Of a DNA stretch of 64,000 nucleotides, positions 1-8,826 are shown one piece after another. The DNA is taken from assembly GCF_003610295.1 (NCBI RefSeq), contig NZ_RAPV01000001.1:6138001-6202000 (forward strand), written 5' to 3'. The DNA is from Paraburkholderia sp. BL23I1N1 (lineage in GTDB: Bacteria > Pseudomonadota > Gammaproteobacteria > Burkholderiales > Burkholderiaceae). Position numbers and translations under genes: made by a program. How positions within the stretch are numbered: position 1 is the first letter of the stretch; the number at the start of each line of letters is the position of its first letter. The notes below the pieces were generated by a model, which was given only the letters and a program-made list of their open reading frames with translations, did not search any database and was not told the DNA's origin.

Positions 1-341
1 TCGCTAACTAGCTGTTTCTCACGGTTCGTAAGATAGGTCGCCGAGTAATTTCTCCAGTCCCTGCCAATGCGGCTGCGAGCATCAGTAATCCTTTTTATTC
101 CCTCTGCTGCCGGTATGATCCCATCCCGAACTTTTTGCGCCGTCTCGATGATGTTCACGGCATTACCATCCGATACACCTTTCAGCTGACCGAGAGACAC
201 TACGCGATCGTTGTAAATGGTTTCAATCGATGCATTGGCTTGACTCAGCCGCAGGACAGCGAAGCCCGATGCCGTCGTGAGCAAAGCGAGCAGCGCGGCA
301 ACCAATAGGACCAGGCGGGTCCTGATGCTGATTTTATTCAT
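1..341 (-). CDS. Methyl-accepting chemotaxis protein, N-terminal part (cut by window edge)
   Basis: The reading frame runs leftward from an ATG at 341 and leaves the window open, giving about 113 codons. It begins MNKISIRTRLVLLVAALLAL, a short basic cytoplasmic start followed by a membrane helix (about residues 9-30). The periplasmic part that follows (SQANASIETIYNDRVVSLGQ, then LKGVSDGNAVNIIETAQKVR) matches the four-helix-bundle ligand-binding domain of proteobacterial chemoreceptors. The second membrane helix, HAMP and signalling domains would lie outside the window. It is downstream of, and co-directional with, a porin and a 45-codon ORF, so it may sense the substrate of the adjacent catabolic genes. 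A second copy in the right repeat arm is cut after about nine codons. Confidence 0.85.
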   Translation of the reverse strand, partial: MNKISIRTRLVLLVAALLALLTTASGFAVLRLSQANASIETIYNDRVVSLGQLKGVSDGNAVNIIETAQKVRDGIIPAAEGIKRITDARSRIGRDWRNYSATYLTNREKQLVS

Positions 342-358
342 GGCGAACCCGGTTGATC

Positions 359-496
359 TCAACGCTCGACCAGATCTCTGACCGCAGTCAGGGTGGCCGG
401 AACGGTGATGTTGTTGCTTTGATCCAGTGCCTCTGCAGGTAGCCAGACAGCCAGAGCGATAACGCCGATCGCGCCGAAGGCGACAATAACTTTCAT
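359..496 (-). CDS. Hypothetical 45-aa protein with a hydrophobic N terminus (copy 1)
   Basis: This short frame starts MKVIVAFGAIGVIALAVWLP and ends LTAVRDLVER. The first ~20 residues look like a signal peptide or a single membrane helix. The rest is a short, mildly polar tail. A purine-rich AGGGAA sits just before the ATG. It lies between the porin and the chemoreceptor gene, 17 bp before the latter, and the frame is kept unchanged in the other repeat arm. I do not recognise a family. It could be a small exported or inner-membrane protein, or simply an open frame in an mRNA leader. Confidence 0.45.
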   Translation of the reverse strand: MKVIVAFGAIGVIALAVWLPAEALDQSNNITVPATLTAVRDLVER

Positions 497-677
497 TTCC
501 CTGCTCGCTTACCGAAAGAATTGCGCTGTACCTGAGCAACTGGGAACAGGTCCACCGGACCTGCCTGGACAGTCCACCGCCCCGGTCATCGGCGGGTTTC
601 GTGGGCTATCCGATACCGTTGCTCAGACGATTGCGGTTCGCGAGCAACGACTGCTTGCGAGCCGTTATTTCGCTCGA

Positions 678-1808
678 TCAGAACGCGTGACGCATCCCGA
701 GCATGACAGCCGTCGTGCCCATGCCGGGCGCAGCCGGCTGGCCGTATGCAATCGTCTGGGTCATATCTCCGTGGTTGTTCACCCAACCCACCTGGGCATA
801 GACCAGCGTGGTCTTTGACAGGCTGTATTCACCGCCTCCAGCGACCTCAAGCGATTTGTTGGCCGAACTGTTCTTGTCTTTCAGATAATAGACGCCGCTT
901 GTGACTTTCAACGCTGGCGAAATCTGATAGCCCAGACCTGCCGTATACATGTCCAGGTTGACCAGATTCGCATGGGCCGGGTTCTTGCCGTTGCTGTACG
1001 ACGCGGACATCGAGATGCCGCTGAGCGTCGTATATTTTGCGCCCACATACCACATGCGGTTATTGTCCAGCCCGGTGGGGACGGGCGGCGTCAAACCGGT
1101 GTTGGTGTCGTGACCGTTGTAATAAAAGGCCGCCAGGCTGAGGCCATAGTTCGAGTACTTCAGCACGGCCGATTCGCGCGTGCCGCCCTGGAAGCTTCCC
1201 GCGACGCCGCCGGGCGCGTATTCGAGCAAGCCCGACACCCCGGCGAATTTCGGCGACTCGTAGACGATCGCATTGCTGTCGTAGAGTGCACCGATCGGGC
1301 CATTGGTGTTGGCGCCCGCCCAGCCCGCTGCCGTGTTCATGCCGATCCACGCGGTCAGGATGCTGCCAAAGTAGTCCCCCGAGCGAACGTCGGTCTCGGC
1401 CATTGCGTACGCCATCGGGACGATCTGCCTGCCCGCAGTGACCGAACCGAACGGTCCCGACATGCCGACAGTCGCAAACTGGTTGAACATCGCGGAAGCA
1501 CCTGTGGTATCGGCGAGACCGAACTTGCCGGTGCCGCTGTCGAAAGACCCTTGCAGCTTGAAGTTGACGTGATATCCGCCGCCAATGTCCTCGGTACCCT
1601 TCATGCCGTAGATACTCGAGTAGATGCCGCCATCCTTGAAGCGATAGACCTTCCCGAGGTTCTTCGCCGCTGGACTGAACGAAGCCGCCGACGTGCTCTG
1701 ATACATCAGCCCCGAATCGACTACACCGTACAGCGTCACCGACGATTGCGCATGTGCGGCACTGCCAAGCGCAGCCATTGCAGCGGCCGCTACCCATTTC
1801 AATTTCAT
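678..1808 (-). CDS. Gram-negative porin, Burkholderia type (copy 1)
   Basis: This 376-residue outer-membrane porin is of the trimeric, 16-strand general porin type found in Burkholderiales. It has a clear signal peptide (MKLKWVAAAAMAALGSAAHA) followed by QSSVTLYGVVDSGL, the usual first strand of this family, and ends in the C-terminal aromatic (MRHAF) that the BAM machinery recognises. It lies just downstream of the broken ligase gene and upstream of the chemoreceptor, all leftward. The protein is identical to the porin at 18955-20085 in the opposite repeat arm. Porins placed inside catabolic clusters often admit the cluster's substrate. The substrate cannot be read from sequence. Confidence 0.93.
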   Translation of the reverse strand: MKLKWVAAAAMAALGSAAHAQSSVTLYGVVDSGLMYQSTSAASFSPAAKNLGKVYRFKDGGIYSSIYGMKGTEDIGGGYHVNFKLQGSFDSGTGKFGLADTTGASAMFNQFATVGMSGPFGSVTAGRQIVPMAYAMAETDVRSGDYFGSILTAWIGMNTAAGWAGANTNGPIGALYDSNAIVYESPKFAGVSGLLEYAPGGVAGSFQGGTRESAVLKYSNYGLSLAAFYYNGHDTNTGLTPPVPTGLDNNRMWYVGAKYTTLSGISMSASYSNGKNPAHANLVNLDMYTAGLGYQISPALKVTSGVYYLKDKNSSANKSLEVAGGGEYSLSKTTLVYAQVGWVNNHGDMTQTIAYGQPAAPGMGTTAVMLGMRHAF

Positions 1809-1883
1809 TGCGTCTCCGATTTATTGCTTTATATAACCCAAACGATCTACATCCACGCTCACCACAAAAGACTGCCTGTCGGC

Positions 1884-3513
1884 TCACGAGGGCAACAGAT
1901 AATTCTGAAACTCGTCGCGCAACTGGTTCTTCAACACCTTGCCGGTCGCGCCAAGCGGCACTGCAGCGACAAACACGACCGCGTCCGGCGTCCACCACTT
2001 CGCGATCTTTCCCTCGAAGAACGCCAGCAATTCCTCGGCGCTCACGTGCGCGTCAGGCCGCTTGACGGCAAGTAGCAGCGGCCGTTCATCCCACTTCGGA
2101 TGTTTTGCCGCTATGCACGCGGCGCTTGCTATCGCCGGATGCGCGGCCGCGATGTTCTCGATCTCGATTGAACTGATCCACTCTCCGCCGGACTTGATTA
2201 CGTCCTTGCTGCGATCGGTGATCTGCATGAAGCCGTCGGCGTCGATGGTCGCGACATCGCCAGTCGGAAATCAGCCATCGCGCAGCAGTGACTTATCCTT
2301 AGTGCCGAAATACCCGCACGTGACCCAAGGACCGCGGACCAGCAGTTCACCGGCCGCATGACCATCCCACGGCAGCTCGTTGCCAGCCGGCCCGACGATT
2401 TTCATGTCCACACCGAACACGGCCCGGCCTTGCCTGGCTTGTAACGCGTAGCGCTCGTTCGACGGCAACGACTGATGCTGTGACTTGAAACTACAAACGG
2501 TGCCCACTGGACTCAGTTCGGTCATGCCCCATGCGTGGAGTACGTCGACCTGGTGACGCTCCTGAAACGTCGCTGTCATCGCGGTTGGACAGGGCGCACC
2601 ACCGATTACCGTGCGCTTCATCGACGAGAACGCGTGCTGAGGCTCCTCGACATGCGCGAGCAGGCCCTGCCAGACAGTCGGCAACGCCGGCAGAGAGCGT
2701 GACCTTTTCGGCTTCGATCAATTCATAGAGCGATTTGCCGTCAAGCCCCGGCCCCGGAAAGACGAGCTTTGCGCCGACCATGCAGGCGATGTACGGCAGC
2801 CCCCATGCGTTCACATGGAACATCGGCACGACGGGCAGGATCACGTCACGCGTCGAACAGTTCAGCGAATCCGGGAGCGCCGCTGCGTAGGTATGCAGGA
2901 CGGTCGAGCGGTGGCTATACAGCACACCCTTCGGATTGCCGGTGGTCCCGGACGGGTAGCACAACGACGCGGCCGTGTTCTCGTCAAGCAGGGGCCACTC
3001 GAAGTCATCGGTGTGCGCGTCGACGAGGTCTTCGTAACATAAGAGCTGGACAGGCAGGCCGCGAGTTTCCGGCATATGCGCACGATCGGTCATCGCTACA
3101 TACACTTTCGGGCTCTTCACGCGGGCGGCTACGGTTTCGATAATCGGCAGCAAAGTCAGATCGAAGAAGACAACCCTATCGTCCGCGTGCTCGATGATGT
3201 ACACCAACTGATCGAGGTGCAGCCGCGGGTTGAGTGTGTGCAGCACCGCGCCGGGCCCGGATACGGCGAAGTACAGCTCCATGTGCCGGTAGCCGTTCCA
3301 GGCGAGTGTTCCCGCCCGCTCGCCTGGCGCAATGCCGAGCTTCGCGAGCGCGTTCGCCAGTCGTCGCGAGCGTTGTGCAAGATCGCGAAAACAATAGCGG
3401 TGAATGTCACCTTCGACGCGACGCGATACGATCTCCTGCCCACCGTGATGCCGCTCGGCGTGCGTCAACAGCGACGCGACCAGCAGCGGCTGCTGCATCA
3501 TCAAGCCTTTCAT
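1884..3513 (-). pseudogene. Acyl-CoA ligase (AMP-binding), broken by a frameshift and a stop
   Basis: This is a paralog of the intact ligase at 17239-18879. The start at 3513 (MKGLMMQQPLLVASLL) aligns with [16 protein letters not shown] of that gene. An extra base near 2690 breaks the frame after LSAGV, and the protein resumes as [19 protein letters not shown] in another frame. A second lesion at 2271-2273 replaces the Trp of the conserved GWFPTGD motif by TGA. From 2270 to the end the DNA is identical to the intact gene, while upstream it is clearly diverged. The nucleotide-binding motif reads [11 protein letters not shown] rather than [11 protein letters not shown]. The total length of 1,630 nt (3n+1) fits a single-base insertion. 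A functional product is unlikely. Confidence 0.9.
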
Positions 3514-3760
3514 TTCTGAATTCCGTATTATTTGTATGCTATGCAATACTTATTACATGCGGAGGCCCAATATCATCGCGACATGACCCGCAAGACAGCT
3601 AACCGGGACCACCGCAGCGGTCTGTCACCCTCATCTTCGTGGACTTCAGGCTCGGCGGCGACTCTCGCCGCCCCTCCTTAGCGCTGGATTCTGCTTTTCT
3701 ATGGAGCATTGCAGACGGACCGGGCGGCATTGCTGAAGACGTTCCAGTGATAACGAAGAC

Positions 3761-5347
3761 TCAATGAATTCTCTGAATCACCGGTGGTACCCAGCGATTC
3801 TCGAGAACCTCTGGTTTGGGGTCGTAAATGCGCATGTACAGCTTGAAAGGTCCGGCCGGCGCCGGCAACCAGTTTGAGCTCCTCTCGGTCTCTGGTTGCT
3901 GGCGCTGTATCCAAAGGTCCAAAGAGCCGTCCTGGTTGAAATGCAAGCCGTTTCTGTCCCCGATCGCATAACGCCTGATCGGGTTTTCCACGAAGAAGCC
4001 TTTGGAGTCGTACATCGTGAGCGACCAGAAAGTTCTGGCAGGTGGCAGAGCATTGCGCTCGAAATGCAGCTGGTAGCGATTTATGCCGTCAAGGGGATGG
4101 CCCCCTTCATCAACGGCTGTGGACGGATACACCGCGTCCTCGGGTACGTTAGCCCCAAGTCCAACGAGTGTCACCATTGCGCGCAGAGCATAGTTCGTCC
4201 CATAGCGACCAAGGTTGAGGGGAACAAGCCAGCCGTTATGCGAGTTCAGCATCACCTTGCTCATTGCGGCATTTGCCCACCTGAAAAACGCCTCCTGCAC
4301 ACGATTTGTGTCAGTAGGACCCTGCGTGCCCGGAGACCTCGCTTCGAACAGCGCGCGCACAAACCAGACCGCATCTTCCAGCCCGTTGCGCGTTGCCGCA
4401 TCGAGCCGGTCCCAGGCAAAGGGTTGGGCCGTCACAATGCCGAGCCGCCCAAGAAGGTCCACCATTGCCTTGTCTGAGGGGCTCGGCGGATTGTCTCCCA
4501 TCAGGGCGGCCAGCCTGGAGAAGAATTCGCGTGTGTTGAGTCGCGCGACCTGCGTGAGAACCGGTGTGGTCGTATCGACCGCACCGCCGGTTGCGTGAGC
4601 GGGATCTACGGCTATCGGCTGATTCAAAAATTTCGACAGCGTGGTCAGGCGGTACTGGACCTGGAGCGCGTGCACAGGTGCAAAGTCGGCCGCGTCTTTC
4701 GTATAGGTTCTGCCAATGATCCAGTTCATGTTTGTGGGCGACTTGATCTGAATCATTCCCGCGGGCACCGTGCCGGTCCAGCCTGGGCCGGTTATAAGGT
4801 ATTGCCGCGGCCCGCCGCCATACTGGCGGGTACCCAGTGACGCGTACGCGTTGGTCCAGGCGTCCAGCACTTCCATCAGCACCCAACGTCCGTGCATGTC
4901 CGGCATGCTCAGCACCAGCGGTTCTGCCTTCAGGTCGAGCCATGCGATGCTGTATAGCGTATCTGCGTTGGGTGCCACCACATCCTTGAATGTGGGATCG
5001 GGGAATTCTCCAACGTGGGTGAACTGATTGATCGGGCCTGCGCCAAGCCTGAGGCGTGCCCCTGGTACACGTGCGACTTGTGGCGCGGTCATCACCTGTC
5101 TGGTTACGTCCATCGAAACCAGCGGATACCCATAAAGATAGGCTTGCACGCCACGCTTGAAGGCCATCAGATACGACAGGTTCACAAAGAAGATCATCGC
5201 CAGCACGGCTGCCACGCCAACCGTGACGACGATTCGACGAGAACTCCGATTGACCGTCGCATGATGCTCCACAGCGTCAGATGCCGAAGAGGCCTCTTGT
5301 GCCCGACGGCTTGAGTCGCTCCTGAAGTGTCCTCGGTTCATATCCAC
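3761..5347 (-). CDS. DUF1254/DUF1214 domain protein, membrane anchored
   Basis: The product has 528 residues. A cytoplasmic segment of about 35 residues is followed by one membrane helix (VVTVGVAAVLAMIFFVNLSYL, about 40-60). A DUF1254 domain comes next (PNADTLYSIAWLDLKAEPLV, then GRWVLMEVLDAWTNAYASLG). The C-terminal part has the DUF1214 signature (FWSLTMYDSKGFFVENPIRR, then YAIGDRNGLHFNQDGSLDLW). Such proteins are exported or periplasmic and have no firmly established reaction. It overlaps the upstream SDR gene by 10 bp, which indicates one transcript, and is followed by a 247-bp gap before the broken ligase. Its role in the cluster is unknown. Confidence 0.88.
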   Translation of the reverse strand: MDMNRGHFRSDSSRRAQEASSASDAVEHHATVNRSSRRIVVTVGVAAVLAMIFFVNLSYLMAFKRGVQAYLYGYPLVSMDVTRQVMTAPQVARVPGARLRLGAGPINQFTHVGEFPDPTFKDVVAPNADTLYSIAWLDLKAEPLVLSMPDMHGRWVLMEVLDAWTNAYASLGTRQYGGGPRQYLITGPGWTGTVPAGMIQIKSPTNMNWIIGRTYTKDAADFAPVHALQVQYRLTTLSKFLNQPIAVDPAHATGGAVDTTTPVLTQVARLNTREFFSRLAALMGDNPPSPSDKAMVDLLGRLGIVTAQPFAWDRLDAATRNGLEDAVWFVRALFEARSPGTQGPTDTNRVQEAFFRWANAAMSKVMLNSHNGWLVPLNLGRYGTNYALRAMVTLVGLGANVPEDAVYPSTAVDEGGHPLDGINRYQLHFERNALPPARTFWSLTMYDSKGFFVENPIRRYAIGDRNGLHFNQDGSLDLWIQRQQPETERSSNWLPAPAGPFKLYMRIYDPKPEVLENRWVPPVIQRIH

Positions 5348-6177
5348 CCCATCTTCCTGGAGTCGGCGATCAGAACCCTGAACAGCAGCGAGCGGGATAC
5401 GCGACGCAGGTTGTAGATCAGTCGGGCGAAAGGTCCAACGAGCACCAGACCCCTGTCCGAAAGCACGGCGTCGACGATGGCCTCGCCGACAACGCGCGGA
5501 TGCGCGCCTTTGGTTCGGTAGAACTCGGCAAGGCGATCCAGTTGCTCTCGCGTGATGCTCTTACCAACGTTCGCCGAACTGGCATGGGCAATCGGTGTGT
5601 TGATGATGCCAGGGCAAACCACGGTAACCCGGACTTCCGATCCGGCGAGCTCCATCGCCAAACTGTCAGTCAACCCGACCACGGCGTGTTTGGATGCCGC
5701 GTATGCGCTCATGTTGCACGTCGGCGCAAGGCCGGCAGCGGACGCCACATTGACGATATGCCTTGGGCCAGCCGCTTCGCGCATCTTCGGCAGGAACACG
5801 CTACAGCCGTTTACCACGCCCATCAGGTTGATGTTCAGGAGGCGGCGCCAGATCTCGACCGGCGTTTCGATGAATGTCCCGATAAATCCAACACCGGCGT
5901 TGTTCACCAGCACATCGAGCGCACCAACAGACTCGCTTACCTCTTGGGCGAGATCCGCCATCGCCTGTGGATCGGCGACGTCGGCCCGAAACGTCAGACA
6001 TTCGACACCGTGGGTACGAACCGACTCTGCCGCTGCCGCGAGCCCTTCCGCATTGATGTCGACGAGGATGAGGTTGGCGCCGCCGCGCGCAAACGCGATC
6101 GCCGTTTCATAACCGATCCCCGATGAGGCGCCGGTCACAAGAACCTGCTTGTTCTTGAGTTTTGTAATTGACATCAT
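5338..6177 (-). CDS. Short-chain dehydrogenase/reductase
   Basis: This 279-residue classical SDR has the cofactor motif TGASSGIG at residues 15-22, the structural NNAG motif, the catalytic Ser in VNVASAAG and the YxxxK pair in SAYAASKHA. The acidic residue in LILVDIN after strand beta 2 suggests NAD(H) rather than NADP(H). A C-terminal tail (LIYNLRRVSRSLLFRVLI) is somewhat longer than the minimal fold and amphipathic, which may allow membrane contact. It overlaps the DUF1254 gene by 10 bp and lies 129 bp after the M24 gene in the same direction. The substrate, probably a hydroxyacyl or alcohol intermediate, is not defined by sequence. Confidence 0.9.
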   Translation of the reverse strand: MMSITKLKNKQVLVTGASSGIGYETAIAFARGGANLILVDINAEGLAAAAESVRTHGVECLTFRADVADPQAMADLAQEVSESVGALDVLVNNAGVGFIGTFIETPVEIWRRLLNINLMGVVNGCSVFLPKMREAAGPRHIVNVASAAGLAPTCNMSAYAASKHAVVGLTDSLAMELAGSEVRVTVVCPGIINTPIAHASSANVGKSITREQLDRLAEFYRTKGAHPRVVGEAIVDAVLSDRGLVLVGPFARLIYNLRRVSRSLLFRVLIADSRKMGWI

Positions 6178-6306
6178 GTCTCCTTGTCGAAGCGATGTGG
6201 CTCGCTCTCACGGAAGATCAGCGTGATCGCTTGCGACGTCATTTGCTTGTGTGACCGCGACGGCGGTCAAGGTTTGAAATAGAGATGCCTCTGAGGCAGG
6301 ATTTGC

Positions 6307-7230
6307 TCATCCGCAAATGAGCAGGTCAGGCGACTTGCCAGTGAAGGCTTGTGCGGCTGACTCAGTTGATGCGCTCCACCATCCTTGCGCTGCGGCACGC
6401 CGGCAGTGTGGGACGTCATCGTCCAGCCACCAGGCATTGTCCTTGGTGATCACCAGTATTTCTTCCCATTTGGTTCCGAGGCTTTGATCCGGCAGGGCGA
6501 TATGCGGTTCGACGGCCCACAAGCCTTCGAACGGCTGGTGATCGGACTCACGGCGATCATTCCATAGTGGCGAATGAATGGTTCCCGGTGTCAGCTTCGA
6601 CGCCCACTGACGCGACATCAGCCAGACGTAGGTAGGCAACCCAAAACCCAGCCACCGCACCTTATTCAAGGGGTTCGACAAATGGCGTCCGACACGGTGA
6701 CCGAGAACCCGATGGGGATAGCGTCTGTGCTGACTGACGTATCCGGCCGCCTCGACGATCGAGTCGACCTCCTCATAGATGGACTTGAAGGTCCGACGCT
6801 CCCGAACACCATCGAGAATGAGTTCACGCACCTGCAACAAGGTACGGTTCATATCGTCAAGGATCGCCTGGGTAGCCGGATTTTTCCCGTGGACGAAGCA
6901 ATAACCGATGTCGGCTGAGTAGCCGTCGATGATTGGTGCGATGTCGAGTATCCCCGTCATTCCGTTCTCGAGCCGACGGTCCGACGGCAGAAACTTGTGG
7001 TCCGCCCAGAACCCCTTGAATGCTGCGCGATCGCCGAACCAGGCGAACGGATCGTGAAACAGATCGTGTACCCCGTGAGCCTTCAGCCAGTCTCTCATGA
7101 GAGCACATGCATGTTTTTCCGTCATGCCGGTTCGCAAACTTGCCGCGGTGTATTCCACGCAGTCGTAGGCCAGCTTTTGGACCTGGCGAAACCGCTGAAG
7201 GTCTGATGCGCGAATAGTCGAATATTGCAT
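6307..7230 (-). CDS. M24-family metallopeptidase-fold protein (Xaa-Pro peptidase/creatinase-like)
   Basis: The product has 307 residues from the ATG at 7230. An upstream in-frame ATG at 7308 adds 26 residues with no family resemblance. It has the pita-bread fold motifs: two Asp ligands in GILDIAPIIDGYSADIGY, a His ligand in the HRVLGHRVGRH region, and Glu ligands in LWAVEPHI and KWEEILVIT. All five metal-ligand positions therefore appear present. There is no N-terminal creatinase/prolidase domain, so it is a short member. It is probably the first gene of the leftward cluster, divergent from the AraC regulator at 7424. The substrate could be a peptide, an amide or a dehydration substrate, since this fold is catalytically diverse. 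Confidence 0.82.
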   Translation of the reverse strand: MQYSTIRASDLQRFRQVQKLAYDCVEYTAASLRTGMTEKHACALMRDWLKAHGVHDLFHDPFAWFGDRAAFKGFWADHKFLPSDRRLENGMTGILDIAPIIDGYSADIGYCFVHGKNPATQAILDDMNRTLLQVRELILDGVRERRTFKSIYEEVDSIVEAAGYVSQHRRYPHRVLGHRVGRHLSNPLNKVRWLGFGLPTYVWLMSRQWASKLTPGTIHSPLWNDRRESDHQPFEGLWAVEPHIALPDQSLGTKWEEILVITKDNAWWLDDDVPHCRRAAAQGWWSASTESAAQAFTGKSPDLLICG

Positions 7231-7423
7231 GATTGTCTCTTGTTTGCTGTCTATGCACCGTGGTAGATCCCTATCAGCCCCAAAGCGACCGCGCACAAAG
7301 GCAGCCACAGCCCCGATTTAAGGGAGAAAGTCCCAGAAGGCAGTCGATTAACTCGACGGGAGCGATACGAATGTAGCAGTCAGAGCTTCGTCACAATTGA
7401 CTCTGTGAGCCAAATTATTGACA
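7231..7423. promoter_or_regulatory. Divergent promoter region between M24 gene and AraC regulator
   Basis: These 193 bp separate two divergently read genes. They contain a short dyad GTCGATTAACTCGAC (about 7345-7359) and a GGGAGAAAGTCCC stretch (7323-7335) that partly resembles the palindromes described around 46 kb. I see no convincing sigma-70 hexamer pair that I can place with confidence. An AraC-type activator bound here would be in position to control both directions. Confidence 0.4.
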
Positions 7424-8467
7424 ATGGAAGCCATGAGTACTTATCCCGATACGGCACATCGTGCCCCAGAATCCTGGGTCCGAAGTGGAGCGTTGACAGG
7501 CGCGAGGGAGCTGATCATCGAATTGGGGGGAGATCCTGAGGCGGTCTGCCTGTCAGCAGGTGTGCCGTCGCAGTCCCTGAACGAGGGAGACTTTCCACTC
7601 ACGGCTACGCAGTTCGTAAGCTTTCTGGAACAGGCGGCAAGACAGACGAAGCACGAGAGCTTCGGCGTGCAACTCGCCGCGAAGCAGAGCCTGGCCGTAC
7701 TCGGTCCGGTATGGCTCTTGATGCAGAGCGCGTCGACAGTTCTCGAGATGTTGCAGGACCTGGCGCGGTATTTCATGCTCCATACTCGCGGCGCGCAAGT
7801 GATGGCATCTCGCACGGCGGAAGGGCTGTCGATCGGCTATAGCCTCTCGCCGGGAATCCCAGTCTCGGATGTGCAGACGATTGAGCTTGGTATCGCCGTG
7901 CTATGCAACGAACTCCGTGGCTATGCTCCTCGAGGCTGGCAGCCGTCCCTTGTAGAGTTCCGACACAGTGCACCACAGGATCTCGGCTTGCATCGCAAGG
8001 TCTTTGGTTCAAATCTGGTGTTCGACCAGGCACGAAGTACAGTACTACTCGAGCACGATTTATTGAAAGGACCGATCGTATCGGGTTCGATGCTCCGTCA
8101 CCGTCAGATTGAGGCTTTGCTGGACACTCGACGCGGAGCAACTCCCAAGGATGTGGTTTTGAAAGTCGAAGAGACTGTGGGGGCAATGCTGCCTTATTCG
8201 GCGTGCTCACGGCAGCAGATAGCATCGGCGCTCCGATTGTCCGAACGCACCTTGCAGCGTCGCCTCGCCGAATGTGGGGAGAGCTTTGGTGCGATTCGAG
8301 ACCGGATGCGCGCCGAACTCGCGTTGCGTTACTTACGCCAGTCCAGGCTCTCCCAAGCCGAAATTGCCGAGATCCTTGGCTTCTCCGACGTGACGGCTTT
8401 CTGCCGCGCATTTCGTCGCTGGCACGGCATGACAGCCGGCAAGGTTGACCGCGCCTCTCGCCTGTAG
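7424..8467 (+). CDS. AraC-family transcriptional regulator with arabinose-binding-type sensor domain
   Basis: The product has 347 residues from the ATG at 7424; TTG at 7418 and ATG at 7433 are alternatives. The N-terminal ~200 residues match the sensor domain of OruR/ArgR-like AraC proteins (SFLEQAARQTKHESFGVQLA, then LAVLGPVWLLMQSASTVLEM). The C-terminal ~85 residues carry two helix-turn-helix motifs (QQIASALRLSERTLQRRLAE and AEIAEILGFSDVTAFCRAFR). It is divergent from the M24-SDR-DUF1254-ligase-porin run and is the obvious candidate activator of it. A paralog with the same architecture sits at 12151-13152, next to the related right-hand cluster. Confidence 0.92.
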   Translation: MEAMSTYPDTAHRAPESWVRSGALTGARELIIELGGDPEAVCLSAGVPSQSLNEGDFPLTATQFVSFLEQAARQTKHESFGVQLAAKQSLAVLGPVWLLMQSASTVLEMLQDLARYFMLHTRGAQVMASRTAEGLSIGYSLSPGIPVSDVQTIELGIAVLCNELRGYAPRGWQPSLVEFRHSAPQDLGLHRKVFGSNLVFDQARSTVLLEHDLLKGPIVSGSMLRHRQIEALLDTRRGATPKDVVLKVEETVGAMLPYSACSRQQIASALRLSERTLQRRLAECGESFGAIRDRMRAELALRYLRQSRLSQAEIAEILGFSDVTAFCRAFRRWHGMTAGKVDRASRL

Positions 8468-8547
8468 TCCCGAGGCAGTTGGTGGACCGCGCTCTTTGTT
8501 GTCTCGTCGCGAGGCGACCTTGCGGCGAACCGGCTCGGTTGCTACCT

Positions 8548-8826
8548 GCCGGATCGGACAAGGCTGGCAATACCGTCGATTTCCTGCTTCGGGCCTATCG
8601 CGACAAGGCTGCCGCGGGTCGCTATGTCGAGCAGGACCATCGTGCCATCAAACGTATCATCAGGCCGGTGATGGGCTTCAAGAATTTTCGCTGCGTCCGC
8701 GTCATCCTGTCAGGCATCGAAGTGATGCATATGATCAGGAAAGGGCAGATGAAGGACGCGGCCATCCAACGGACTGTTGCCGAGCGATTCTATTCGCTAG
8801 TGATATAAGCAGTTCTTATCATATGG
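8548..8826 (+). mobile_element. IS6-family transposase remnant with internal deletion and right end
   Basis: In one frame the sequence encodes AGNTVDFLLRAYRDKAAAGR joined directly to YVEQDHRAIKRIIRPVMGFK and ends in AERFYSLVI. In complete IS6-type transposases about 60-70 residues of the catalytic domain separate the RAYRDKAAA block from VEQDH, so an internal deletion has fused the two. The N-terminal third is also missing. The last ~48 bases recur in inverse orientation at 20491-20538, which defines the element's end at about 8826. No functional transposase remains. Confidence 0.85.

Larger units (their letters stand above)
316..2270. repeat. Left arm of 1,955-bp inverted repeat
   Basis: This stretch is the reverse complement of 18493-20447. 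Coordinates pair with a constant sum of 20763 and I found no indel. It contains the chemoreceptor start, the 45-codon ORF, a complete porin and the last 387 bases of an acyl-CoA ligase gene. Identity stops abruptly at both ends. At the outer end the chemoreceptor continues only on the left. At the inner end the first mismatch (2271 versus 18492) is the base that turns a Trp codon into a stop, and beyond it the two ligase genes are only paralogous. I compared the arms by eye, not with an alignment program. Confidence 0.93.

Noticed and set aside
972..2075. Long rightward frame of 367 codons antisense to the porin, also seen at 18688-19791
   Set aside because: It is the opposite strand of a well-supported porin and ligase end; its translation is Arg/His-rich and matches no family. 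Its presence in both arms only reflects the identical repeat.
7323..7335. GGGAGAAAGTCCC as a seventh DosR-like site
   Set aside because: The left half lacks the GGAC pattern and the flanking CAAT/ATAG bases are absent.
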